Below, piece by piece: positions 11,316 through 22,239 of a stretch of 64,000 nucleotides of DNA (positions are counted from its first letter, which is position 1; every line of letters begins with the position of its first letter). Position numbers and translations under genes: made by a program. The stretch comes from Nectonema munidae (lineage: Eukaryota > Nematomorpha > Nectonematoida > Nectonematidae): assembly GCA_030549495.1 (NCBI GenBank), contig JAUIRK010000288.1, positions 372,001 to 436,000 of the forward strand, in the 5' to 3' direction. Below the pieces are notes generated by a model. The model was not told the origin of the DNA. It saw nothing but the letters and a program-made list of their open reading frames with translations, and made no database searches.

Positions 11316-11815
11316 TAGGGATTGCACCCCGAAGGCTTTTTTTCCCTCCCCGGGGAGTGGGGACCCTGAAGTAAATTTTTTCTCACCCCGAGGATTCCCC
11401 GGGGAAAAAATATTTTTTTTATCAAGAACACTAAAATTTTGAAATGATTTATTCAAAATTGCTCAAATAATAAAATTTTAAAAACAATAATCCTGAGAGA
11501 GTTTGTTTTTGTTTACAATTTGAATCATGATGAATTATAAATAATAATATAGCTTTGAAATACACATACATAAATACCACCACATATGAATTGTTTACAA
11601 GTTGAAGCATGAATTATAAATAATATATATAGCTTTGAAATGCACATAATACATAAATACCACCACATTATCTATCTATAATGTAAAAATATGATTATAA
11701 CTGTGAATTTAATCTTGTATTTTTTCCCCGGGGAAAAAAGAGATTTTCCCCAAGGAGCCGGGAGGCTTTTTTTCGCTTTTTCCCCAGGGATAGGGTCCCC
11801 GGGGTGTAATCTCTA
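11316..11815. mobile_element. 500-bp hAT MITE with internal tandem duplication
   Basis: The ends are TAGGGATTGCACCCC and, inverted, TAGAGATTACACCCC, so 13 of 15 bases pair. The 8-bp duplications GTGGCTGG lie at 11308-11315 and 11816-11823. Subterminal blocks are GC-rich palindromes (CCCCGGGG) on both sides. The core holds two head-to-tail units of about 75 bp, 11511-11585 and 11593-11668, sharing AGCTTTGAAAT and CATAAATACCACCACAT. It has no coding capacity. Confidence 0.92.
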
Positions 11816-11823
11816 GTGGCTGG

Positions 11824-12239
11824 GTTCGAAAAACTTGAAAGAAAAAGAAACCAAAGGTAAAATGGAACCATCATCTGTCTTAAATCGTATTATGTATCCA
11901 AAAGTATTCAAATTAAAAAGCTAAGCAAAAAGTTATGAGTGAGAATGAAATGCAAGAATCTTGAAATACGAAGAATAAAGAATGAATAGAATAAAAATTA
12001 TTGATAGAGTATGAGTCGAATTACTCAAATATTTAGAAGCGGGAATATTCTAAGGATGATTGGTTTATTTACTACACAACTTCTCATGCATCTAATCTGT
12101 GTGGATTTAAGCTTAGTTTTTTAGTGCGGGAGGTCAGAAACATTTATTTCACATCTCCAGTTCAAAAGGTTTGAAGCCTGGAATGTATGCAATATGCATC
12201 TATGATAGGAGAACCGAAAGGGCCATTATTAAGTTCTGC
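11824..12239. other. No gene seen
   Basis: AT-rich flank of the MITE, with no supported feature. Confidence 0.3.
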
Positions 12240-12715
12240 AAAGCGCGCTACCCCCTAAATGTGGATCTTAATTCACAATTTGATTATATATTTCAAACTT
12301 GTCTTAAAATGTCCTCTGTATCAGTGGAAATCAGAATTTCCAATACTTACGTTTTCAATTTGTGTATTAGGTCGCTTAAGAATGACCTAATTAACGCTAA
12401 TTAGCATTTTTAATTCAAAATTTAATTACATCAATGAAACATATGACAATAATTCCTTAGGTGATCTTAAATCAACATTTTATGTATTAACCCATTTAAG
12501 AATGCAAAATGTACTCATTGACCCCGTCCCTGGCAAAGTGAGTGTTAATTCACAATTTAAGTACACCTTTCAAATTGATCTCAAACTGTTTAGATCATCG
12601 TGAAACAAGGACAGTAATTCTTAAGTTGAAATGCATTAAACACTTAAGTTGAATGCATTAACCCACTTAAGAATGCAAAATGTACTCTTTCAAACCCATC
12701 TTTGAGAATGTGCCA
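12240..12715. repeat. Diverged direct repeats
   Basis: TTAATTCACAATTT followed by a TTTCAAA block occurs at about 12270 and again at 12546. The phrase TTAAGAATGCAAAATGTACTC occurs once near 12495 and once near 12667, preceded each time by AACCCA. This looks like an old tandem duplication with a unit of about 170-280 bp that has since diverged. No gene is seen inside. Confidence 0.55.
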
Positions 12716-13560
12716 ATACTATCCACACTGACAAGAAACAATTATAGATTGAATATACAAACACCTTTTATTTTTTTTTATAAAATCTAAACAAAAATGA
12801 ACTTTATTCACAACATATTTTTCTAAACCTTCAAAAATATGTGGTCTCTGCTGACAAATTCTCTCTTGGGATACTTTGGATGTAGACTGAATATAATCGT
12901 CTGAACATGTTTGGTCGATTGTAAACCTACCCATCAGCAGCATCATCTCCTTCAACGTCCTTTTCATCAGTGAGTCCTCTAGGACCTCGTCATAACAGGA
13001 TTAGGTAATTTTACTTCATCTGGAACGAGTAACCCCGAAAGTTGGTCTCTCTCAAACCAGATGGGTTTATGTTGATCTCCCACGTGTTCCCATCCGTCAT
13101 TCTCTGATTGGCTAGTCAGTAATGGCCCACATTCTTGAAACAAACCATAGACGTTTTATGTGGGCAACAACCTATCTTTCGCTTCAAGGAATACCACTGG
13201 CTTCAGCTCCCTTCAGCTTTTCAAGTGGGTATTTTCCTCTGAACTTGGGCTTCTAAATTCTTTCCAAGGTTTCATAATGTATAGGATGTACTCAGTATTG
13301 AATCTGTAGGCGTTTAACGTTACCTTAGCCTTCTTTTTGGCTCCATACATTATAGCAGTGAATTTCATTTCCTGCATTTCTCGCTGGCCGTCCATCTGTT
13401 GACAAAGGTTCGAAAGCTACTATTGTCCGTGTCTGAGGCGCGTATTACTACATTTCCATAAGAGATGACTGCTGCTTTTGCATGAAAATGCATGATGCCA
13501 CATCTTTTACGTGAATCGAGGAGATATTAGTGTTCAATACGATCAAAATTTTTATTCACA
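12716..13560 (-). pseudogene. Decayed orphan ORF, possibly a recurrent repeat family
   Basis: Reading the minus strand from 13540 down gives FHAKAAVISYGNVVIRASDTD, then KFTAIMYGAKKKAKVTLNAY, then KPIWFERDQLSG and LVPDEVKLPNP, in more than one frame. The ASDTD block and the later W...P segment recall an uncharacterised cnidarian/arthropod repeat protein that has SPDTDV and a C-terminal cysteine cluster. That comparison is from memory and weak. The part at 12719-12967 has an ATG-initiated ORF of 82 residues without a recognisable domain. Confidence 0.3.
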
Positions 13561-13734
13561 CTTTTTTACCGTGGAATGATATCATATTTCCACATAACTT
13601 GTAATCGCTACAAACCAGCATTTATCAAAATGACATATATCTTAACACAATCTTTCTCCAATGATAGTGATACAATGAGATACTGGCACGTTTTTCTTTG
13701 ATAGATACAAATCTTTGGTCGAGTTTTTCTCAAA

Positions 13735-13935
13735 ATGTCCTCTGTTGAATATTCAACATCTAAAGATGGAAGTAGTTCAAATAGCGAAGTTTACACCTCG
13801 TCACTTTTTTCTTCTTCTGCATCTCCATCTTCTACAAGTATCACTGATTTTTATGATGAAAGTTTAATTGCACCAGACTCTACGGAGTATTTTTGGGAGA
13901 AGAGAAAAAATGAACATAAAGAATGTGACTTCTAG
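13735..13935 (+). CDS. Short serine-rich ORF of unknown status
   Basis: The ORF starts with ATG at 13735 after CTCAAA, and encodes 66 residues. It opens with a serine/threonine-rich tract (SSSASPSSTSI) followed by ESLIAPDSTEYFWEKRK. Composition is not that of random AT-rich DNA, and such acidic serine-rich N-termini occur in many transposases. Its last few codons overlap the antisense of a hAT remnant. I cannot assign a function and it may be chance. Confidence 0.25.
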   Translation: MSSVEYSTSKDGSSSNSEVYTSSLFSSSASPSSTSITDFYDESLIAPDSTEYFWEKRKNEHKECDF

Positions 13936-14843
13936 ACCTACTGATCCAAAGGCTCCTTCTACATAAGCATTACCATTTGAAATCTAGAGACATGTCGTAA
14001 CTAATTTCTGTAAGTTTGGATACTTGATATCCTCACTTACATTTTTCAGAGTGAATATGTGGTTCCAAAAGTGATCAATTCTGAATAATTCGCAATCCAA
14101 ATTCTATAAATAGAATATATATATTCTATAAAATTCTGACATATATATCTTCCATTCATCTGTTATTTTTGAAACAGTGTAGTCTTCAATGTGAGGTAAA
14201 GCTAGGCCAAGTTCTTTGAGTAGGAGTTGTGACTTGTCTGAATTTCTAACTTCAGGATGTAGACATCTAATAATTTGTGTCTTTTAGAGGCAACTTGGTT
14301 TGAAAATATGAGCTGACAGATTGATAAAATCTTGTTTGTTAAAATCAAGTATTTTTTATGTTCATCAAGTGCTTCTAATGTCTTAGAATGAAAGTAGTTT
14401 GAAACCTACTTTCAAAGGAATTAAATTTTCGTTACTAAAAATATCGATGGTTTGAAGTTTGTGTCGTGATTTATTTTGAACTACGTGGAGTTTAACAAAT
14501 TCGTTAAGAAAAGTTTTCAATAAAAAAACTGACTCTTCATAAAGTAAGTGGATCATAAGTTCCTTTTTTTTGAAATTTTGTTAGAAAAAGTTGAAACAAA
14601 GGACCAACACATGTCACAAACTGAACTTTCGCAAGACACTCTTTGCTTGAAAGAAATTCACAGATCCTTTGATATCGATTTTTTTCAGCTGCGCTGATGT
14701 ATGATCTTTACTTTTTTTAGGTAGATATGTTCAAAAGTATTTGCAAAGTGAAGTCTAGTGTTTTAAAAGACGTTGTAATGCTGGTATAAGAGTCAGCCAA
14801 CGACACTGTAAATGACGAATAAAGAACTCTTCACTTAGGCCAA
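13920..14843 (-). pseudogene. hAT transposase remnant A (KIAA1586-like lineage)
   Basis: On the minus strand the sequence reads LSEEFFIRHLQCRWLTLIPA from 14840, matching the hAT block that contains the conserved CRWL/TRWL. It continues through GSVNFFQAKSVLRKFSL and ELMIHLLYEESVFLLKTFL, and ends with RIDHFWNHIFTL, DIKYPNLQKLVTTC and ISNGNAYVEGAF, the last being the C-terminal dimerisation motif. Several frame changes are needed. The upstream half is lost: the sequence stops exactly where remnant B's presumed terminus begins (14844), suggesting that B inserted into A. Confidence 0.65.
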
Positions 14844-16050
14844 GCAGTGTTTTTCAACCTTTCATGACCTATAAAAATTTTAAGTCTGGCTCGTTTGGAA
14901 TACAGCAAGGCTAATATCGTTGCCAACATCAAGGCGGTTTCTGGACTTTGTTTTGATAGTGGCCAAGTCAGAAAATCCACATTCGCAAAGATAAATTGTG
15001 GCAAATTGAACTAGTATTATAGATGCTTTCTTGCTGAGTAGAGGGTAGGCATCCTGAACAGATAACCAGAAAGTAGAGAGATCTACCCTGGCTTTAGATG
15101 CCTTAAACTCTGCTAGCTCTTCTGCTTCGTCTTCGGAACATTCAATTTCAGTGTTGAATGGGTCCCTATGCCATGAAACATCTAATGGTGCATCGTCAAA
15201 ATAAGATTTGAACTCGTTAGGATGCTGAGATGTTTAGTAATACATTCTTTGATGCCGATGGGAAGCTTGGTTGTGTCTGCAGCTGCTCATCTAAAAAAGG
15301 AAAAGAGGCTAGGGATTCGACTTTTATTCGTGGCTGCCAAACTTCCATTCGAGCAGACAGTCCAGCAAGTTTGGCGTGAACCTCACTAACTGTCACATCA
15401 CGACCTTGCAAAAACTTATTCATCTTGTTGAGTCGACTAAATATATCTGCCAAGTAGGCAAGCATCATAATAAACTCTCCTTGTCAAAATAAACATAAAG
15501 TTTATTATTTTCTAGCAAAAGAGCTTTTATTTCAAAACGTAATTCAAACAATCGGGAAAGGCTGTTTCTTCTCGATAATCAACGAATTTAGTGTAGAGCA
15601 GTAGTCCTAAATGTTTGGATCCCATTTCGTTAGCAAGAAGTTGGAAGAGTCTATGATTTTTAGCCTTGGAACGGATAAAGTTGATCATTTTAACCGCAAC
15701 GTTCATAACTTCCAACAAAGAAGACGGGAAAGTTTTTGAGGCAAGAGCATAACGATGTAGTGAACAGTGAGATCTTATATGAGGCCATTCATTCTTGACT
15801 AATGTAACAAACCCTCCTTTAACGCCAATCGTTGCTGGAGCACCATTAGTACAAATGTGCTTGAAATTGTGCCACTTAAGACTTGTATTTTTGAAAAACG
15901 AATCCACCATTGCTTTAACATCTGCTGCTGTCGTTGTACTTGGCATCCAACTACAAAACAAAAACTCTTCCTTCATCTTTCCATATCGAACGAAAGCAAT
16001 CAACTGACTATACATAGCAATGTCGGTAAATTGGAGACTAGCTTGAACTC
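14844..16050 (-). pseudogene. hAT transposase remnant B (ZBED5/SCAND3-like lineage)
   Basis: Two long minus-strand ORFs carry the middle of the protein. 15527-16015 has YSQLIAFVRYGK, EEFLFCSWMP, CTNGAPATIGVKGG, HCSLHRYALASKTFPSSL and MINFIRSKAKNHRLFQLL. 15217-15468 has MLAYLADIFSRLNKMNKFLQ and GRDVTVSEVHAKLAGL. A third stretch down to 14880 gives AYPLLSKKASIILVQFATIY then LCECGFSDLATIKTKSRNRL, the hAT dimerisation end. The order and spacing match ZBED5-type proteins, which normally start with a BED finger; that N-terminus is missing here. GCAGTGTTTTTCAACC at 14843-14858 is likely the terminal repeat, of the Charlie CAGTGNTTxTCAACC type. Confidence 0.8.
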
Positions 16051-16512
16051 TGCTTTGCCTAATTTGACTTTCTTTATTACATAAAATGGATCTTTTGGGA
16101 CACTTATATTTTTTGTCTTAACACTATAATTGGTTCACCATTACTGATTAAATGTTAAAAATGAATATTAAATTTTTTTATTTCAAAATAAAAATATTTA
16201 TTTACACTTGGGGAAACATGAAAATTGGTCCCTTTTTTTGAAATTATGTGCACAAACCACAGTTGAACATTATTTACACTCTTGAAGACTTTCGATCTTT
16301 AGTACACATATATCTTATTCTTTTTGATTTACTTTCACGTTTTTTTAGAATTATTTTTTGTTTATTCCATCAAAGTAGGTCCTTAACGAGTGGAAAGCTT
16401 TGACTTTATTACTATGAAACCTGCTTAGAGTAGTATAAATTTTATTTTTAGGAAATAATTAAATATTTCACATAAAATATGACCAAAAGATTGAGAAATA
16501 TTGAAAGAACCT
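16051..16512. other. No gene seen
   Basis: AT-rich, without the BED-finger exon expected upstream of remnant B and without a clear terminal inverted repeat. Confidence 0.3.
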
Positions 16513-16582
16513 ATGAAATCTCGATCGGAAACTTTAGCTGATGTTAATTTGTTATATAGAAAAAGTCAAGATGAAACGATAG
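16513..16582 (+). CDS. Candidate short first coding exon
   Basis: From ATG 16513 the frame encodes KSRSETLADVNLLYRKSQDE and runs to a good donor, ATAG|GTAAAT at 16582/16583. Codons are less AT-biased than the surroundings and the peptide is hydrophilic. The longer open frame starts with TTG at 16501, which is unlikely to be used. No matching acceptor exon could be identified downstream, so this may be coincidence. Confidence 0.25.
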
Positions 16583-17800
16583 GTAAATATTTTTTAATTT
16601 TTTTTCGAGGGAGGACGGAAAAAAGAGCTTCGTTTCATATATATTTATTACAAGATCATGTTACGATGGTAAATTCAGAATGATGGAATTTGCATGAAAT
16701 ACATAGGATGTAAACTCCTGTTTTCTCCAATTCTAATTGCGGATACCTTTGGCTCACTATTTAAGCTGTTATGAAGTTATAGATGCTTTGACGAGCTCTG
16801 CAGTACATTTCAGGACTAGAAGCGCAATACAGTAGTGAAGCCATGTACTCGTCAGAAATCTAACCGATCAAGAGTGTGCTGTACAGATTAGTCTTGCGAG
16901 GGTTGTAAAAATTTGTCCACAACCGCTCCGCACTTAAAATTTAAATCGTCAACCGCAACCTAACACATAAGTATTTTTTTTAACAAGAATAAAATTTAAA
17001 TGACCCGTTATTTTTTTTTATAGTTTAGTCTAAAAATATAATACCAATGACGGTTTAATTTATCAGACCTAATTAACTTAATTTAAATATTATTTATTAG
17101 TTAAAAAATTAGCCAAAATTTGGTTTAAAAACTAATTTTGTTTAGATATTTTTATTGATCAGATAATTTTTTTTAAAATATAAGGCAACTGAATATGAGT
17201 TTTGAAATAGTAAAGTAAACTTACTAATCAAAAATTGGAATTCTATGCATTCAAAAATTGAACATTGACATTAAAAAGTTAGTTTAGAAAAATTCCTTCA
17301 ATATAATGTATATGTAATAAAAAACGGAGCTTCAATGATGTAAAATTCTCAGTGTACGTGACGTACTTACTTTGTTACTTTTTATATAATCAGATATGAG
17401 CTATGAACATATTGACGAATGAATAAGCAGGTTTTTACAATCAAAATATTTAGCATTATAAATGCTAATTTTAATATAGAGCACCTTTTGTAAATTCATC
17501 AATTTTGAGCATATTATAAAAGAAAACATTTCAATTAAGAAGATACTTTACTACTGGGCATAAAAACGAGACATTGAGGAAGAGGCAGAGCAGAGCGACC
17601 GATGGTGATATGAAATACAAGAATTTGTTGTCGTAGCCAGAAGAAGGTTATGAATATGCTACATATGCACTACAAAGGGAGATAGTTGACATTTCAAATC
17701 ATTACTTTATTATATTCGTGTTAGCTTCCTTTCTATTTTTTTTGTCAAACACAAAATACAGAAAGTGAGAAACATTAAAAAAATAACTAAGCCATAAGAT
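16583..17800. other. No gene seen
   Basis: AT-rich. The stretch 16740-16960 is less AT-rich but shows no frame. It lies downstream (3') of the minus-strand SR gene. Confidence 0.3.
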
Positions 17801-17889
17801 TTACCATTTTAAAAAAAAAAACGTGAAAAATTAATATTTATTTTATATAAATGTTCAAGAATCAAGATATAAATACACAGAATCAGGAT

Positions 17890-17905
17890 TTTATTTGTAT
17901 ATAAA
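17890..17905 (-). terminator. Candidate polyadenylation signal of the SR gene
   Basis: The minus strand carries AAATAAAATCC about 40-50 bases after the stop codon, and a second AATAAA lies near 17838. Either could direct 3'-end formation; no downstream element was resolved. Confidence 0.4.
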
Positions 17906-17938
17906 TAACTAAATAAAAATTTCCGATAAAATCTAAAA

Positions 17939-18833
17939 CTAATCTTCACAGTGCCCATCTGAACGACTACCTCCCCGTGAGGAACCACGACTTCTAACAT
18001 CATTTCTGAATATTTAGTATTTAAAAAATATAAAAATAAAAACCGTTTAATATTACCCATCTCTATTCCTTGAATAAGAACGGCTTCGAGAATGACTAGG
18101 TGAACGACTTTCATCTTGGCTCCTATGACTCTTTTTAGGGGAACTTAAAAGAAAAACGTGAAGGAAAGGAATAGATAATCGATAATAAGTTTACTCGTAA
18201 CGCCCCCTTGAATATGATCGACTTCTTGATCTGCTATAGGATCTGTTTCTCCTTCTTCTAGGATTATAAAATTATTATTGTTCTTTATGAAAACATCAAC
18301 TAAATGGTACCGATAAGATCTCGAGCCGCCGCCATTGGCTTTAGGACATTCTCTAGCAAAATGTCCATGTTGTCCACACGTATAGCAGCCATTGTTATCC
18401 ATATAATATGGTCTTCCACCACGCCTACTACCTCTGGGCCTAGCAAGAGTAACTTTAACTCGACTTCCACAAACAATTCTAAGAAAATGAGAGAAATTTA
18501 TTAATAAATTATTTATAAATCATTTTAGTCTTACTCATTGTTCAATTCTTTCACAGCATCTTGAGCATCGGCTTTATGTTTTAAAACGACAAATGCATAA
18601 CATGGAGGATGATTACTAGCAACCCATGAATCCAAAATGCTTCCAAATTTAGAAAATACTCTTTCAAGTTCCGAACGAGAACAGCCAACAGGTATATCTG
18701 CAACGTGTAATCGGTAGCCACCAGTTTCCTCATCACGCGAAAACTCATAATCCGAATTGAATCCACGTGATCTATATTCCGGTGACCTATTAGAACGATA
18801 ACTTTTTCGATAACTCATTCTATTTTCCTTTAC
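17939..18833 (-). CDS. SR splicing factor with RRM, CCHC zinc knuckle and RS domain (SRSF7/9G8-like)
   Basis: An SR protein for pre-mRNA splicing and mRNA export, expected in nuclear speckles. Coding exons, all on the minus strand, are 18535-18818, 18311-18478, 18195-18257, 18057-18143 and 17939-18005. Every junction is GT-AG and the frame closes exactly to about 222 residues, starting at ATG 18818. Residues 1-34 are a basic/serine-rich leader. The RRM has RNP2 LHVADI (37-42) and RNP1 CYAFVVLK (73-80). A CX2CX4HX4C knuckle (CYTCGQHGHFAREC) spans 126-139, then RS and SR dipeptides run to the end. The RRM-knuckle-RS order is that of SRSF7/9G8, but the 34-residue leader and short RS tail differ. 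A 5' UTR intron (18834-18901) is likely. Introns of 51-68 bp are very short. No break is seen, so this looks like a working gene. Confidence 0.93.
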
Positions 18834-18901
18834 CTAAAAAAATAAGAAAATGTCTAGAAAAAGCATAAACGTTGGGGAATAAGCCTAAACATATATCTTA
18901 C

Positions 18902-18950
18902 TTGAACATATTAAGAAAACGTAGGCCGCAACACTACACCATTCTTACCA
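18902..18950 (-). other. Probable 5' UTR exon of the SR splicing factor
   Basis: A donor TTCAA|GTAAGAT at 18902/18901 and an acceptor TTTTTTTTAG|GTAAAGG at 18834/18833 define a 68-bp intron just upstream of the start codon. The upstream limit of this exon is not determined. Confidence 0.45.
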
Positions 18951-20748
18951 ATGGGAAAAAAATTGCGCCAAATGACACATGAAAGCTAAATCCATAAAGA
19001 CCAAATCTCAGCAATGTCTTTGACATTAAGGAATTTCAATTCCATCCTTGTCCAAAACGCTCTACATGAAATCACTCTGAATTGGACAAGATCCCAAACG
19101 AAAAATCACTAGGACAAAACATACTCCCAATCCAAAAGAGAATTTCCATTTACCGCAAAATACCATATTTTGCCAATGAAAAAACTGGCCACCACAAACA
19201 TCCTAATTTTATATATATTAATATATTTTTCATCAATAAACCTAATATACTACTAATACAATATTAAAATCAATTTAAAATGCTATATTCTTAGAATATA
19301 AATTTTTTTAACTTAAGTTTCAAGGTGAAAAAAAGAATAGGTTTATAACGAAAGATAATTAAAACGTATTTAAAATAAGATTTAATCAAAATTAAATATT
19401 AATAACTGTCAAGACATTACAAGTTTATTCGATACCATTCAAAACAAATAGAAATTTAAATTTATAAATGCGGTTTTACATAAAATATTTGGCTTATATT
19501 TATTATTTTAGAAAATAAAATAAGAAAATAAGCTGAATTATTTAATTACGAACCTAGTTCAAATAAATAACTTAATAAATTTAAAAAGTTGTAGACTTAA
19601 ATGTGCACTTAATAGTGAATTTTTACGCGTGGTAATAGCTATTAAGTTTCGAATGTGGATCGAAATATTTTTTACGTGTAAAAAAAAGTGCACCAGAGAT
19701 CTGCAAAATTATGGTCGATTAGTTCGGACCCTGGAAATCCTAATTAACGGCTAGAACAAGGATTAAAAATTTAAAGCTTATTGGGATTCGGATACCAGTA
19801 GCATTTAATGTTTTTCAATTACATGTTTTAACTATTAATTTTTAGTTTATTTATTTAATTAGCAATTAACACACAAATGGTGAATTATAAGATATTTTTT
19901 GTCACTTGGTGAAAAGTTTCAAAAAAATTAACATCTATTGCCATACTGAGAAAAAAAGCATCAAAACAAGAAAATTTTCCTTCGAAGAAAGGAAGTACTC
20001 AAGACACTTATTTACTTTCCCCTCCCTTTTAACAGTAACTCTTCTCTCATTTTCTTAAATAGTACATAAAAAGGTATTATATACTCTCGATTATACTAAC
20101 ATCTTTTCTCATGCCTTTGAAAAACTATTTAATTTACAATTAATGAATGAAAAAATTTAAAAAAAGATACGGTAACGATTCTCAAAAAAAGCCTTTTACA
20201 TGAGAGGAATAGAGAAAATGATCATATAAAAGTTCTGGAAAGTTATTTCTTAAAATATTGAAAGAAAAACTGACCTGAAATTTTATCAAAAGACAGATTA
20301 ACAAGGAGGTAGATGGTATGTTTGTATAAGAAAATGTGTGAAACTTATCTTATTAAATAATCTTATTTTCAATTTTATCAATGGGTCCATTTGGATCTAA
20401 GGGAAAATTGGGGGTTTCTAAATTTATGGATTAATGAAAGTAAGGGTATATTGCAGATCTCTAAAGCACACACCTAATTCTGACATATAAATAACTTTTT
20501 AATGATTAATTTCATCAGTAGTTGATACATTCAATAAACTTGTACATTTACTCATTTATGATTGCATCTATTGTATATAAATTTGAAAAACGAGTCTTAA
20601 AATGAAACTAATAAAAAGTGTTTAAAAAATTAATTATTTACTTAGATAACAATTATAGTAAATGGATAGATAAAACAAAAGTATGTTCATAATAAAAATA
20701 TTAAGCTAAACATCGCTAATTTTAAGAAATAAAACAGTAAAAACTTAC
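18951..20748. other. 1.8 kb without a supported gene
   Basis: Very AT-rich. The ORF at 19082-19267 has no motif. The block lies between the SR gene promoter side and a set of possible minus-strand exons. Confidence 0.3.
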
Positions 20749-20800
20749 GTTGAGAAAATGAAAGAGGTGACCGAAAAGAAAATAAAAGTAAAAGCTGTCG
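20749..20800 (-). CDS. Candidate 52-bp internal exon
   Basis: Bounded on the minus strand by TTTTTAATAG| and |GTAAGTTTTTAC, both near-consensus splice sites. One frame gives a hydrophobic segment (TAFTFIFFSVTSFIFST), which would suit a membrane helix; another gives an aromatic-rich peptide. It is downstream of two other minus-strand exon candidates (21013-21047 and 21481-21708) and might belong to the same gene. No product can be named. Confidence 0.3.
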
Positions 20801-21012
20801 CTATTAAAAATAAAAAAATTTAAAATTATTTAAAATGAAAATTATTTTTTACATGAACGATATATCTATGTTTGTTAAAAATTACTGCTATTATTAATAT
20901 TGTTAAATAAATTCCTGATTTATGAATGAAAAGTTGGAAACATAATTAAATAATTAGAACTTTTCTTAAGGTTCCTTAGTTCATTTAACAAGACAATTTA
21001 TGGATGATCACA

Positions 21013-21047
21013 CTACGGCTTTAGGCTTTCTGGTTCTTGATCACTAT
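21013..21047 (-). CDS. Candidate short exon with acidic tail
   Basis: An acceptor TTTATATTGTAG| at 21048 leads into SDQEPESLKP followed by TAG, the only open frame. Alternatively the exon splices out at GTAGTG just before the stop. Base composition is clearly less AT-rich than the neighbourhood. Confidence 0.3.
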
Positions 21048-21480
21048 CTACAATATAAAAAAATTAAAGACTGAAACTTGTAAAGTGCCATTCTTTCCTT
21101 TTCCTGATTTATTTTTATGTATATTCTTGATTTAATTTCTTAATAAAACTTTTTTTTCTTTCTTCTTTCTTAAATAAATCCCATTATCTTTTTAAAAACC
21201 TATACAAAATTATGTAAAATTATATTATTTTAAATATATATCACAAAACTTTAACGTGTTGGACTGGATACGGAAGACAATTCCTCATTATTTTTAATTA
21301 CTATAACATGTTTATTACAGCATTTTATGATTTTATATATATAAATTGGGAAACAACGTTAGCATTTACTTACCTTTTATATAAAAATTTGCTCTATAAA
21401 TATATAAGTTTTATCATAATATTTGAGTGTCAGAAAATCATATTCAGAAAAATTAAGTAGACTAAATTAGTTATATAAGT

Positions 21481-21708
21481 TTATCTGTTTGCATTATTTT
21501 TTTTCTCTATTTTTTTTCTTTTTTTTTTGCTCTTTCGATAAAGAATGTTATTCTTGAATCCTGCTTTATACTGGCTTCCGAATGCGACAACTGGACGTTT
21601 ATCTCGATGGCTTCTTTGAACTCCTGATGCTTGCTCGTGTTCATTCAACTTCTCCTCACCTAATGTGTCGTTCAATCCTTCGTTTGTGAAAAGATTCAAC
21701 ATGTCCAT
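21481..21708 (-). CDS. Hypothetical basic protein or first coding exon
   Basis: I do not recognise this 75-residue reading frame. It starts with ATG at 21708 in the context GCTGAGATGG and ends with TAA at 21481. The first half is acidic (MDMLNLFTNEGLNDTLGEEK), followed by RDKRPVVAFGSQYKAGFKNN and a lysine-rich tail (KSKKKRKKIEKK) typical of nuclear or nucleolar proteins. GC content is above background through residue 60. An internal donor, ATTAG|GTGAGG, could shorten the exon. The small exon candidates at 21013 and 20749 lie downstream on the same strand. Confidence 0.4.
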   Translation of the reverse strand: MDMLNLFTNEGLNDTLGEEKLNEHEQASGVQRSHRDKRPVVAFGSQYKAGFKNNILYRKSKKKRKKIEKKNNANR

Positions 21709-22239
21709 CTCAGCTTGATATGGAACTTGTTTTGTTTACTTTACTTTAAAAATAATAAGAATAAAAAAAAAATGTCCAAATTAGTGATTATTCTGTTAAC
21801 TTGCAAATTTTACTGTTTTCTAATAGTAAAAGTAAATTCACAAAAACATTCAAGAGAAATTTTTAGTTCAAACATATGCTTCTTTTTTATCTAATCTCCT
21901 AACTGTTAAATATCAATATTGTTAATCCTTAAAACATAATAAATAGACATATGAAAGCTTAGTTTTCATTTTCTGAAAAATGCTAATAGTATTATTATGT
22001 TAAATCTCATCTTATTCAAAACATAATAAAGGAGGCAACATATAAAAATTTTACTTACTTGTTGAATTTTATAAGAGAAGTCTATGCGAGGAGTAGGTAG
22101 GTAGGTAGAGATGTAAAAGTACTTTCCAAATTTAATTGATATGCTTGCAAATTGCTTGATTGGGGTTGAAGAGAATAATGCAAAGAAGGATGTTAGGAAT
22201 ATTCTAGAAATAAAAAATATATATAGAGAAGGATCGTCG

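Noticed and set aside
11810-11835. GGGTTCGAA, possible tRNA T-loop
   Set aside because: It is the target duplication of the MITE plus flank; no cloverleaf can be drawn.
15795-16084. Plus-strand ORFs of 70-75 codons
   Set aside because: Antisense of the hAT transposase ORF at 15527-16015, which has clear motifs.
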